DNA of 64,000 nt from Chelonoidis abingdonii (Eukaryota; Chordata; Testudines; Testudinidae). The notes beneath the pieces were generated by a model. That model saw only the letters and a list, made by a program, of their open reading frames with translations. It did no database searches and had not been told where the DNA came from. Position 1 is the first letter of the stretch; every line of letters begins with the position of its first letter. The translations under genes and the position numbers were made by a program. Below, piece by piece: positions 1-11,100 of the stretch. The stretch covers positions 37,731,609 through 37,795,608 of the forward strand of contig NC_133776.1 in assembly GCF_003597395.2 (NCBI RefSeq). The letters are read 5' to 3'.

Positions 1-903
1 GTCCTTAGGACAGCAGGTGCAATCTCAGATCTCTTTTTGTTTTGTCCTGCCTGCAGAGTGCAGAGGCTGAAATTGATAAAACTTTCTTTAAATATCTTGT
101 ATATTTCATGAAGGCTATTCCAGTTGTCCTTCATTCACCCCTGACTTTCCCTTCCTCTCCTCCTTCCTCCTCCTCCCCCCACCCCCGCTCCCTCTCTGTC
201 TGGCTGGCTGTGGTTTTTGCCTTGGTTACTTACTCCTTGGCAGACCCAGCCCAGCGGCACCTGCTGGCTCTCTGCAGGCAGCAGCCCACAGGGGCCACAC
301 ATACATATACATACTGTATGTATGAATGTGTCAGAAACAATGCAGCTGCAGCCTGCCACTGACCGCCCCGACTCCAGCAACCGGCTCCTACTATTATATC
401 TTAGTAGTATTGGAGATCCCCCTCATCCAGGGGGCAGAAAAGAACTGCCCCTGCCATGGTCACACACAGCTTCCCGTCTACCCCTCAATAACTAGGAGTG
501 AAATTACCAAAGATGCCAGAAACCTCTCTTAACCCTGGAGGCTGAACCATCAGGGAACAACTGAGTTTAAACTGTTCTTATGCAGGAGGCAATCACCCTG
601 CTGCAAGCTAGAGGGAAGCCTCTGCAGCAGCTGCTGAGTGCCAGGCAGGGAGAACGCACAGAGCCTAGCATCGCAGTCTGGCTGGAGGAGGAGAAGGAGG
701 GAAGACACAGAGAAAAATGTGACAGTGAGTTTTCAGTTTTTCAGGCTTATTCCAATAGTAAAGTTTTATTACAGACAGTACTGGTAGTAGTAATAGCAGC
801 TTTATTTTCTCGATCTATGTCATGCAATGGGAGGGATCCATGAAGTAGGTAGGAGATGTGGGTGGGTTGCTTGCGATTGGACCATATGGGTAAGAAATGT
901 AAA
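1..903. other. upstream region, possible non-coding first exon
   Basis: No convincing coding sequence. A pyrimidine-rich tract lies at 140-211. A moderately GC-rich, purine-rich stretch at about 570-724 ends in a good donor-like site (ACA|GTGAGT at 725-730). It could be the 5' UTR exon that joins the acceptor at 4415, but this is inference. The short open frames here show no family resemblance. Confidence 0.3.
140..211 (+). repeat. C/T-rich low-complexity tract
   Basis: About 70 bases almost wholly C and T, including TCCTCC repeats and CCCCCCACCCCC. It reads as a simple purine/pyrimidine-biased tract and creates spurious open frames on both strands. Confidence 0.8.
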
Positions 904-1136
904 TTACTTTCACCCCTGCCCAAACCCCAGGGCTCCCAGCAGCCTCTGCAGCTGGTAGCTCCAGGGTTAATTTAAAGGGCCTGGCTCCTAGCTTCCACCG
1001 AATCCCTGAGCCCTTTAAATCCTGATTTAAAGGCCCCACCTCTTCTGATAGAGGCCACGCCTCTTCCAGTTGAGGCCCATCCCCTTCCGCAGAAGTCTGG
1101 AGTACAGGTAAGTCCTTTAAGTTACTTTCACCCCTG
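904..1136. repeat. unit bounded by 15-bp direct repeats, 218-bp spacing
   Basis: TTACTTTCACCCCTG occurs exactly at 904-918 and 1122-1136. The interval is GC-richer than its surroundings and holds a short palindrome (CTTTAAATCCTGATTTAAAGG) and repeated 'AGGCCMCRCCTCTTC' blocks. It looks like one unit of a repeat family seen elsewhere in reptile DNA. Its class is not known to me. Confidence 0.6.
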
Positions 1137-1190
1137 ACCCCACTGAAGTCAATGGAAAGACTCTCACTGACTTCATTGGAAGTTTGATGA
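1130..1190. repeat. fold-back fragment, 'CACTGAAGTCAATGG' family
   Basis: CCACTGAAGTCAATGG is followed by CTCACTGACTTCATTGG, partly complementary arms about 25 bp apart. The same motif recurs near 22870, 41110, 45450, 61230 and 63840. Confidence 0.5.
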
Positions 1191-3249
1191 AGACTTAATG
1201 CCTATATATATTTTTAAATTTTAATAACTCCCCTGCCCCTTTCCCCTCACAAATGCTAGCTTGTAAAATTTCACTTTAAAATACATTATTGAACGCAACA
1301 CCAAAAATAGAGTATCTCCTCACTGAATATATTTTTACATTGATGGGATTTTTACTTAGCTAGGATGTCATAGTGATCTGAACAGAGGTGGAAAAGCTGT
1401 TTGTATTTGCAGAGGTATTGCAGTGAGCTTGATGTGACTCACCACGTGGAAACTAGGGCAAACCACTGCTCTCTGTTCACACCTATGAAAACTAAGGGCT
1501 TGCCAACAAACTAGTATATTAGCAGCTTCACTCCTGAGTGTACATGCTGTACTGGAGAAAGGGAAGAAGATGGCAATTACTTGTAATTGGATTATTACTG
1601 CACTAATCTCTCCTCTTTTTTTTTTTTCCCTCTCCCATTTAGGGGCTTACTGGGACATAGGAGGGGGACAGTTTTTTCCAACCCTAAGCAGGAGAAATGC
1701 TCCTGTGCTCCTTTTTCAGCGCTACTCATATACTCAGTATGTTGAAACTGAACACGGTCATGCCACTTTCCCTTTGGTGCTCTTGCTAGCACCCTGGGGA
1801 AAACAGCATATTTAGAAGTAGCAGCAAAATGGTGATCCTGGGGAGAGCAAATGGGGACTAAGGAGGGAGAAAGATGCACACACAGACAAACACGCACACA
1901 ATGGGAGTGAAGAGAGAGAGACGCACAATGGGAATGGAGGGGGATGCGATGGGGTGAAATGGAATAACTGCTTAGTCAGGGAGGTATCCAAAGTAGTGGC
2001 TGATGTTTCAGGTGTTGGTTTTGGTAAAAGGGTGAATAAGCACAAGGTCCTGAATATATTTTACACTCTAATCAGCTACAGTGGGGTTTGTTTGTTTGTT
2101 TCCTGGCTTGTATCATCATTTTCATCATCATCATCATCTATATAGTAGGTTTGATCATAAAACAACCACAATAATGGTTTTCTTTTACATATGAGCACAG
2201 TAGTGACCCGATGGCCTAGGATGCCCCCTCCAAGCTGCTTGGCTCAGCTGCATCCTGCCTTAGAGCATGGGTATCATTTGCACAAGTATTACTGAAGGCC
2301 TAACCCTGAAGTTCCTTCTTAGTGCTACTCAGACCTCCTCACTCTAGCCAAACACCCGATTCATCTCAAACACAGAAGAAGTCAACTGACTTTGCTTCTC
2401 TATTCACTGGTATATGAGGTTCCACGTACAGTTAATCAAATATTCCCTTCCCTTTGGGCTGACAAAGGTGCCTTAGAAAAAATGTTGTTCAGAATTCATT
2501 TACGGTGTTTTATCTGAAGCCTTAAACACTTACATTGCTTGAAGTGCTATAATTGGTTTCTGTTCTCTTCATCTAATTCCTGTAATTGTCACCAGGGTAG
2601 TTCTCCTCCCACCCCTCCCAGCATTTCACTGCAATTACTGTCAAGTAGCCAGGGCTGTAAAACAAACATATTTTTGTATAAACCTTCCCCAGACCTTATC
2701 TATATCTAATCTACAATTATGTATTTTATATTGGGATTATCACCATGGCCAAAACTTAGATTAATGAAAATAACACTGACTCTCTCTCTGTGTATGTTTA
2801 TAAAATATATATTTTTTAAGTCAATACAAAAGTGGTCTTTTATAGCGAGACACATAAGGCCACAACGTTCAGATATGGAACCTTCCAAACTTTGATCTTG
2901 TTCAGACCTGGTATTTTGGTTCAGTCCATGGTCCAGTCTATAACATTTGGACTAAAATACAAACTTTAATGAACAAGGCTGCTGTCTGCACTGCTGGATC
3001 AAAGTTTGGATAACACAATCCCTTCAAAGAGGGTTTTATTAATGCCCGGGTTTGGAGATACTGTCATTTTGTGCACCCTACTTATTTGGAAAGAGGAAAT
3101 CCAAAGAGAGCTGTGGTTCCTAAACACATGTAGTCAGGTACATCACCAGAAATTATAACCCTTGACCTAAATACATGCAGAAGTAAAAGAAGTTCAGCCT
3201 GAAGAATTGAGGTTAACTTGCTCTGTGTAAATTGCTTCTGAACTGGCAA
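1191..3249. other. unassigned non-coding DNA
   Basis: AT-rich with no recognised gene. It includes a T-tract at 1617-1628, a purine-rich stretch at 1860-1950 with CACA/GAGA runs, TTTG repeats near 2087-2100 and an ATC-repeat at 2112-2138. Confidence 0.6.
2112..2138 (+). repeat. ATC trinucleotide simple repeat
   Basis: ATCATCATTTTCATCATCATCATCATC, an imperfect microsatellite directly after a TTTG-rich stretch. Confidence 0.8.
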
Positions 3250-3323
3250 CATGATGGACAGCCCTGGAACATTACTGTTTAGGGCTCATGATGGACAGCC
3301 CTGGAACAGTATTGTTTAGGGCT
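3250..3323 (+). repeat. 37-bp tandem duplication (2 copies)
   Basis: Copies at 3250-3286 and 3287-3323 share CATGATGGACAGCCCTGGAA and end in GTTTAGGGCT. They differ at a few bases in the middle (CATTACT versus CAGTATT). Confidence 0.9.
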
Positions 3324-3550
3324 CCTAGAGAAAAGCTGGTAGGAGTAAAGTTTTCAGCATTCTTTTTGTAGTTAGGTAGAAACTTTATTCATCTGTAAAG
3401 GCAAAACAATGGTTATGATCTGCTTACGTGTGCGAATAACAAAAATGTACCAGCCTATCCAAATACAGCATAGCAATAGCAATGCACCCAAAAGGAGGGG
3501 GGAAACCTGGCACAAGATTACTTTGGAATAAATGTAATAAACAGGGCACT

Positions 3551-3580
3551 GTTTCTAATAGAACTGTTTCTAATAGAACT
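3551..3580 (+). repeat. perfect 15-bp tandem duplication
   Basis: GTTTCTAATAGAACT occurs twice without a gap or mismatch, suggesting a recent slippage event. Confidence 0.9.
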
Positions 3581-4138
3581 GAAGGGCAGCCCGATCTCTA
3601 TGCTGTGTAAAATGACACAATGGGAAAACTAGGATTTAAGGCATCTCCCTAAACTCTTATCTTTCCTTAGATTGATTCACATCTGCACTAATTGTTATCT
3701 ATGGAGTTCACATTTGTTTTTCTTTTGTTAGCCTGTTTCCTTTTCTTGTTTTAAAGAATAGTTTATCTGCACACCCTGGAAGGGTGTTACTCATAAAGAT
3801 CACAAGCTTTTAGATCAAGCAAAAACATTGGCACGTTGACTGAAAAACCAAAGCATGCTGAGGCTTTAAAACAAAAGTGCCGCATTGCATTTGCAATGAG
3901 GCTGTAACTGTCTCTTGTTGTGCATTGCCAGGGTTCTGCTAGATCTCAGAGTTTGCATTTCCATGGTCAGCTGGCAAGTATATTTTTTAAGTAATCTATG
4001 CATTTGAGAATAACTGCACTAGTATTTCAGTGTTCTTAATCTCCACTGTATTTCACTATGAAGGACAAAAATGTTAGGGCTTGGGTTTTTTGTTTTTGAG
4101 TGGGAGTGTCAGATGGTTTCTATTTGTATTAGTTGGTA
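3581..4138. other. unassigned non-coding DNA upstream of FAM124B
   Basis: AT-rich and without a supported feature. No TATA box, CpG island or initiator could be assigned confidently. Confidence 0.5.
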
Positions 4139-4310
4139 ATTAAAGGTCTGGGAGTCAGGGAATGAGAGATTTATTCCCAGCTCTGTCACTGTTCTTCTGT
4201 ATGACCTTGGGCAAATCACTTAACCTCTCTGTGCTTCATCTTTTATCGCTAAAATATAGATAGAGCTACAAGTCTTTACTTCACAGGGATGTGTGAGGCA
4301 TGTAAACCAT
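4139..4310 (+). mobile_element. MIR-type SINE relic
   Basis: The stretch GGGAGTCAGGGAATGAG, then CCCAGCTCTGTCACT, then TGACCTTGGGCAAATCACTTAACCTCTCTGTGC is the core of tRNA-derived CORE/MIR SINEs. It lies just upstream of the FAM124B acceptor at 4415. Confidence 0.8.
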
Positions 4311-4426
4311 GGTGAGATCTTCAGATGGGAAGCAAAAGAGAAATCCAAAGTATAATTGTTCATGATTATTCAGTGTATACAGAAACACTCATCTGTCTTT
4401 ATTTTTATTCTCAAGGTGATTTTACA

Positions 4427-5158
4427 ATGGATGGAAGAGCAGACTCATTGGTGATGACTGTGCATCTTCTTGCCACCTCTGGACATTCATTACTCTTGCA
4501 GCAAACTCTTGATCAGCTTCTGGGGTGGATCTGTCTGGATGTTCGCCTCTTCCTTGTATCCGAACGTGTTACTCCACTGAAGTATTACGAGAAATATCAC
4601 CGGAAAAGCTCTGGATTTCCTGGGATGTCCATTCTCCTTTTCCTGCATGAGGACTTTGGGGAAGAACGGATTTTTCAGGTCCATGATTTTTTCCAGCACC
4701 CTCCATGGCAGGATCACCACATGCAAAATGCTAATGGGAAACTCTGCCCTTATGCACCTGCTGGGCAGGAATTTTATGGTCTGGATGAGCATATGCCTGT
4801 ATGGGGTGTACGACAAGTTCATTATGGCACTGAAATTCTGCGTGTGACTCTTTACTGTAGCTTTGATAACTACGATGATGCAGTCAGACTTTATGAGATG
4901 ATCCTACAGAAAGAAGCAACTATGCAGAAGAGTAACTTCTGTGTCTTTGTGCTGTATGCAACACAAACTGTTGCTGTTCAGCTCTGCTTGAAGCAGCTGC
5001 CCCCTGGGGTCTCTGTTGAACTGAAAGAATCTTCTGTGTTGCAATTCAAGGTGCACGAAATTGGGCAGCTGGTACCTCTTCTGCCTAATCCATGTATTCC
5101 TATCAGTAGCACCCGATGGCAAACTCAGGACTACGAAGGAAACAAAATCTTGCTTCAG
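4427..5158 (+). CDS. FAM124B: FAM124B coding exon 1 (residues 1-244)
   Basis: The start at 4427 is chosen for three reasons. The ATG has a strong context (A at -3, G at +4). It lies 11 bases after a good acceptor (pyrimidine-rich run, then AG at 4414-4415). The family's N-terminal signature begins right after it. The frame is also open upstream to 4325, but that part crosses the acceptor and does not resemble the family. The exon carries most of the conserved FAM124 domain. It ends at CAG in front of GT at 5159-5160, phase 0. The transcribed exon probably begins at 4416. Confidence 0.93.
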
Positions 5159-8100
5159 GTATTGGGTTTTTTGTGTTCTGTCTTTAATTCAGTAGGTGAC
5201 TTGCCAGCTAGGAAGAACACAGGGTCTGATTGGAAGATATTTATTTCTTCCTTCAAATTTATCAAAAATTTATAGCTGTCCATCCCATACTCTGGTTGAT
5301 TTCTCCATTAATAAAACCACCCAAAGTAACACAAAAAGATTGCCAGATATTTTTGTAATATCTCCCCCTGGGCTGATATGGCATTGTGCAGTTAGACCTG
5401 ATAAATGATCACCTGAAATGCAAGTACGGTACTTTGCAGGCTGGTCTGTAGACAGTTTCACCCTCAGATGAAATTACTGTAAGTGCTTGAATTATTTCTT
5501 TATGATAAGGGTTTAGAGTGGACATGTTTTCAGAAGCTGCTTTCTAGCTGTGCTATTGAGTGCCACCCAAGGAAGGGTATGTTTGGGTGTATAGTATCTG
5601 TCAATTTTTGTGGAAGTTTTAGTAGTTAAACTGAGCAGTGAAACTGTACTGCTTAGGCTGGAGTGAATAAATCATAGTGAATAAAGGCTTGTTTCTATGG
5701 GTAGGTTTTTTCATGTTAACTTTGTTTTTTTGGCTTAAACTGACTTGTGTTCACATGGCACAATTCTTTTTAGAATAATCTTGTGTCCTTTTGCAAATTA
5801 GTTTTAGTCCATTTCAGGATGAATTATTCTGGAAAATGGTTCAAGTGGACCTGTCTGTATTTTGGATGAACTTTTCCACCTCTGGCAGTCCTCCTACTGC
5901 TATCCCACACTGCGATGCTTTACAACTGATTTTGACCTGTCTGCCTACTTATGTGCAATCTACTGGTCTGGAAGCTGGAAATTTGCGTTCACCTCCCACT
6001 CGATATTTCCCAGGAAATCCACTTCAAACGTATTGTCCCAAAAGTCCATTCTTGTTTGGCACGTTGCTCAATATAGTTCTGTGATCATTCGGGCCTTGCA
6101 TTACATCTCCTCCCTAGAGGTTACATATGATCCCAGCCCACAATAACACAAACTTTGCAGAACCGTTAATTCAGTAAGGTTTCTTCAAGGCTATGGCAGG
6201 CTATCATGCATATCAACTGTTGTGCAAATCTGTTGCAGGTAGCATCCCCATTGTATAGATGGGGTAATGGAGGCAGAAAGATTAAAAGCTTGTTGTGTCT
6301 GAGGGTCTTGTGATAAGCTGGAGATAAGCATTATACACCCTGCAGGAAGCACCCAGCACTTAGTGTTATTGGGCAGTAAATGACTCACCCAGAGCTAGAA
6401 ATGAAAACAATGAATTCAGTGGCTCTGATTCTCCACTTACTTTAAACCAGTTTAACTCCCTTGACTTTAATAAACGAACTCCTGATTAGCACCAGTGTGA
6501 GGGAAAGAATCAGGCTGAATAGCTTTTAGACCGTACGCTATTTGAGGCTAGAACTGTCATGTGGATGTGTTATATAGCACCTAACGCAACGGGGCCTTGA
6601 TCTGTAGGCTCTTGGCATTGCTGTAATACAGTAATTATTACTAAGAGTTACCCTTAAAATGGCTTCACCTTCAAATGGTGGACAGGAGTAAGAGCTATGA
6701 GAGCAGGCCTAGTATTTGTAACATGCTTTTGAATCAATTTACCTGAAAATTTTAGAAATGTCAATTTTGGGGTTGAAAAATTTTCACAAATATGTTTGTT
6801 TTCCAGCTGGTTTATAGATTTAATAGATTTTTTTTTTTGAAAATTCAAAATTTCAATGAAAACATTTCAACTAACTGTATCGCTGAATAATTATTCCTTT
6901 GGATCTAAATTACTCAGCATTTTCCATTTAAGTATCTTCCATTTAAACATTTTTATGTCCTAGTATTTTAATTCATTTTCTCATACTTCTGTGTATAGTA
7001 TAGTTTGGATTATTTCAATAATTTGTAGCAATCCTGTGTAGTTTTTAATTTTTCTCTGATTCTTTGGCAGAGTAATTTTGCCTTCATTTTTATTTTTTCT
7101 CTTTCTATTCCTTCTAGAGATTATTTGGTACAATTCCTGATAATCCATCTGCATGGCTAATTTCTTCACTGATCTCTCATTGTTCATCCTCAGTGCAGCT
7201 TTTGCTTTTGTGTTTGTACTTTTCAACCTGTCTTTCTGCAAACTAGGTGGCTACCCATCTGCTGTAGGCAAAGGCTTCACTTTGACAGATGCATTTGAAT
7301 TCCCTGGCAGGAGAGGGTTAGGATTTGTTTTTTAGCTGTGACTCATCCTCCTCCTGTCAAGGGAACTAGGAGCCAGTCTGAACTTGGGGTTTGTGTTTTG
7401 TTTTGTTTTGCTTCAAGCAGCACATTGATATGCTGATAGTTTGGCATGAAGAGCCTGATCCTGTGATCCAGGGACTCTCATATCCCACTAGAGGTAATGG
7501 CAGTCGAGGGCTCTCAGCACCTCCCAGGATTGCATCTTTCATGCTGAAGAAACCACAGTATCCCTGGTTTGTCAATTAAGAAAAGGAACAAATCCTACCT
7601 AAGTCACAAAGGTTCCATATGATCCCTTACTAATGACTAGTTAGCATTAGTTAGGATACCTCCATGTTGAATGATTTTTTGGAAACCAATTTAATATTAT
7701 TTAATAGTTTGTCTCTGTTAAGGGATCACCTTCCTTCTTTTCAGTCTGTCCTCCCCATTGCAGAATATATCTTGGATGGCAGTTGATCAATTACAAGTAT
7801 AAAATGTCCTTGGCTTATCACACTTATTAGTTAGTCTGTCTATTCTTCAGAGAATCATAGGTGAGCATTTTTCTATTACAGCAAGTGTCAACAGGCGGCG
7901 CTGTTGCACATAACCTGCCAAGTTGTTTTGTGTTATGACTTGTCTACATGGTGACACAGTTGCAGCAAGGTGTGAATGTAAAGTGCTGCATTAGCTTTCC
8001 TTGCGCTAAGTGGACCCTGCTACCATGCACTAAAAGGTCTGTAGTGAATTTTGACATTAACAGCAGTATGAGGAAGCACACTACAGAATGTTTAGAGCAT

Positions 8101-11100
8101 GGTCCACATGGCAACTTAGTATGTCAGGTTAATGTACAGTACATTCACACCCTGGGTTGTCACACATTAAGTTGCTGTGTAGACAGACCCTAAGTGTTTG
8201 AACAAATGTTCAGTCTTAGAAGGACATGGCTATGTGGTGTTAGTGACTTAGTTACACTAGATTCCATGTATAGGCAGTCTAAGGAGAGAGAGTTGTGTGA
8301 GCATTAGGAAAGTTTGCTCACTGCCTTGGTCTCTGGTTAGTCAGTTCTTGAGGCAGAATTGCTCTCTGGGTGTTAGTGTTGAGTTGAGATGCCTGAAAGA
8401 AGGGATTGCCCTGCATGCTGTTTGTGATTGTCTGTTCCAGGACTGGCATATGTGTGTAAATAAAACAAGTTATACTTAGAATACACCCAGACTCTGTCAC
8501 TGATTTCTTCACCACTGGGAAGCCAGCTTGCAATGCCTCAAACATCTGCTACCACTTGGCAGAGGGGCAACTCTAGCATCAGACTGAGACATGGATAATG
8601 TAATGTAAGAGGGGGCAACTCTATTCAGATAAAGATTCTTGGTTATCAAAATACATTTGGTGACTTAAGGCCTGAACCTGCAAATCCTAACTCACATGAC
8701 TTGTGTTTACTTGAGTGAGTAATTATATTACTTCTGTGGACTTTATTCCTTACTAAGAACTACTTCCAAGACTCAGGGTTGGCAGGCTCTCACCCATAAC
8801 GAATTACCATTCTCCTTCCGATCCCCCTGGTTTTTTTTTCCTCTAGCAAATAAATGATGCAAATTGAAGTCCATTATTATGCTTATATGTGGGTTATTTA
8901 TTATGAGATAGCTAATATAATTGATAAGAGACCTGATATTTCACATGCTCACCCATCCTCAGTGTTCTCAGTATCTTCCTTGAGTTATCTTTAGTTACTT
9001 TACTATTCCATTCTTTGCCCTTTACTGAAGGGTTTATAGGTGTTTCCTAATGCTCGTACTTTGTTAATATAATCATAGAAATTTAGGGCTGGGAGGGACC
9101 TCAAGAGGTCATCTGGTCCATCCCCCCATGCTGAAGCAGGACCAAGCATCCCTAGATCATCCCTGACAGGTGCTTGGAGGTTTTTAAGACAAGATTAGAC
9201 AAGTATAGGGATTCCACAACCTTCTTTGGTTACCTATTCCAGTACTTAACTATTTTTATCATTAGAAAGTTTTCCCTAATATCTAATCTAAATGTCCCTT
9301 GCTAAAGATTGTCAGCTACTTCTTGTCCTACCTTCAGTGGACATGGAGAACAATTGAGCGCCATCCTCTTTATAAAACACCTTGACATATTTGAAGACTG
9401 TTATCAAGTCCCCCATAGCTGCTTTTTCTCAACACTAAACGTACCCAGTATTTTTAACCTTTCCACATAGATCAGGTTTTCTAAACCTTTTATCTTCTTA
9501 GTTGCTCTCCTCTGGGTTCTCTCCAGTTTGTCCAAATCTTTCCTGAAGTGTGGTGCCCAGAACTGGACTCAGTACTCCAGCTGAGGCCTCACTAGTCCCA
9601 TGCAGAATGGGACAATTACCTCCTGTATCTTCCATATGACTCTTCTATTATAATACACCCCAAAATGATAGTGGCCTTTTCTGAACTGGCATCACAGTGT
9701 TGGTTTGTATTCAATGTGTGATCCATTATAACTCCCAGTAGTACTGCAGTACAACTGTCTAGCCAGTCATTTTCTGTTATGTAGTTGTGCATTTGATTTT
9801 TTCCTTCCTAAGTGTAGTACTTTGCATCTGCCTTTATTGAATTTCATCTTAAGAACGTAAGAAAATGCCATACTGGGTCAGACCAATGGTTGGTCTAGCC
9901 CAGTATCCTGTCTCTAACAATGGCTAGTGCCAGAGCTTCAGGGGGATTGTACAGAACAGGGTAGCTGGAGAAATCTACCCCTGTTTTCTCCTCCTGTCTT
10001 CTCACAGTCAGTGATTGAGAACTGTCCCAAGAGTGAAGTTGCATCCCTGACCGTCTTGGCTAGAAGCCATTGATGGTCCTGTCATCCATGAACTTATCCA
10101 GTTTTTTTTTGAACCCAGTTATATTTATGGCCATCACAATGTCCCCTGGCAATGGGTTCCACTGGTTAATTGTGTGTTGTGTGAAAAAGTTACTTCCTCT
10201 TCTTTGTATTAAATCTGTTGCGTTTAGTCATTTTTCCCACATCATTCATGATTTTTAGACCTCTATCTTATCCCCCCTTACTTGTCAATTTTTTTTTAAG
10301 CTGAACAGCCTTAATCTTTTTAGTGTCTCCTTTCATGGAAGCCATTCCATACCCTTTATCACCTCTGTCACCCTTCTCTGAACCTTTTCCAGTTTTGCTA
10401 TAACCTTTTTGAGATGGGGAGTAGGGGAGACCAGAGCTGTGGATGCACTGTGGATTTACATAGCGATTATGATATTTACTGTCTTACAGTCCATGGTTTG
10501 GCCATCTTCTCCACATTTGCATATCATGCTATCCATTTGTGTAGTAGGAAATTGTGATGCCTGTGTAAGGTTCTGAGGCATTTCACTGTGATCCTTCTCT
10601 TATACGGCCTGGCAAAGCCAGGTAGCTGGTCTGTAGGATTCATAATGAAATCTTGATTCTTGACTTTGCTATTTTCCCACAGCGTCTGCCATTTGTTTTT
10701 GTTTTTTGGTGTTTTTGGTGATGGTCCCAAGGTTTTGAGAGCTTTGACCATTAACCAGAAAGGATTTCAGGATTTAAGGCATCATTTTGGGGACTTATGC
10801 AGGCCTTCACAGAAAAGTTAGTCTGCATTTGTTATCACACAGGTAGATTCTCATATTATTGCAAACCACTGATAAGTATCCTGAGTATGGTTTTTTTTAA
10901 CTAGTTGGGTACCCACCTTATAGTAATTTAATCTAGACCGTATTTCCTTAGTTTACTTATGAGAATATCATATGGGATTGTGTCAAAAGCCTTATTATAT
11001 CACATCTACAGCTCTTCCTTGCTCCAGTAGTCCAGTAACCTTGTCAATGAAGGAAATTAGGTTGACTTGGCATGATTTGTTCTTGAAATCATGTTACTTA

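Noticed and set aside
4325..4426. A longer FAM124B N terminus starting at the ATG at 4325
   Set aside because: These 34 codons cross a strong splice acceptor at 4414-4415 and include part of the T-rich tract. The family signature starts after 4427.
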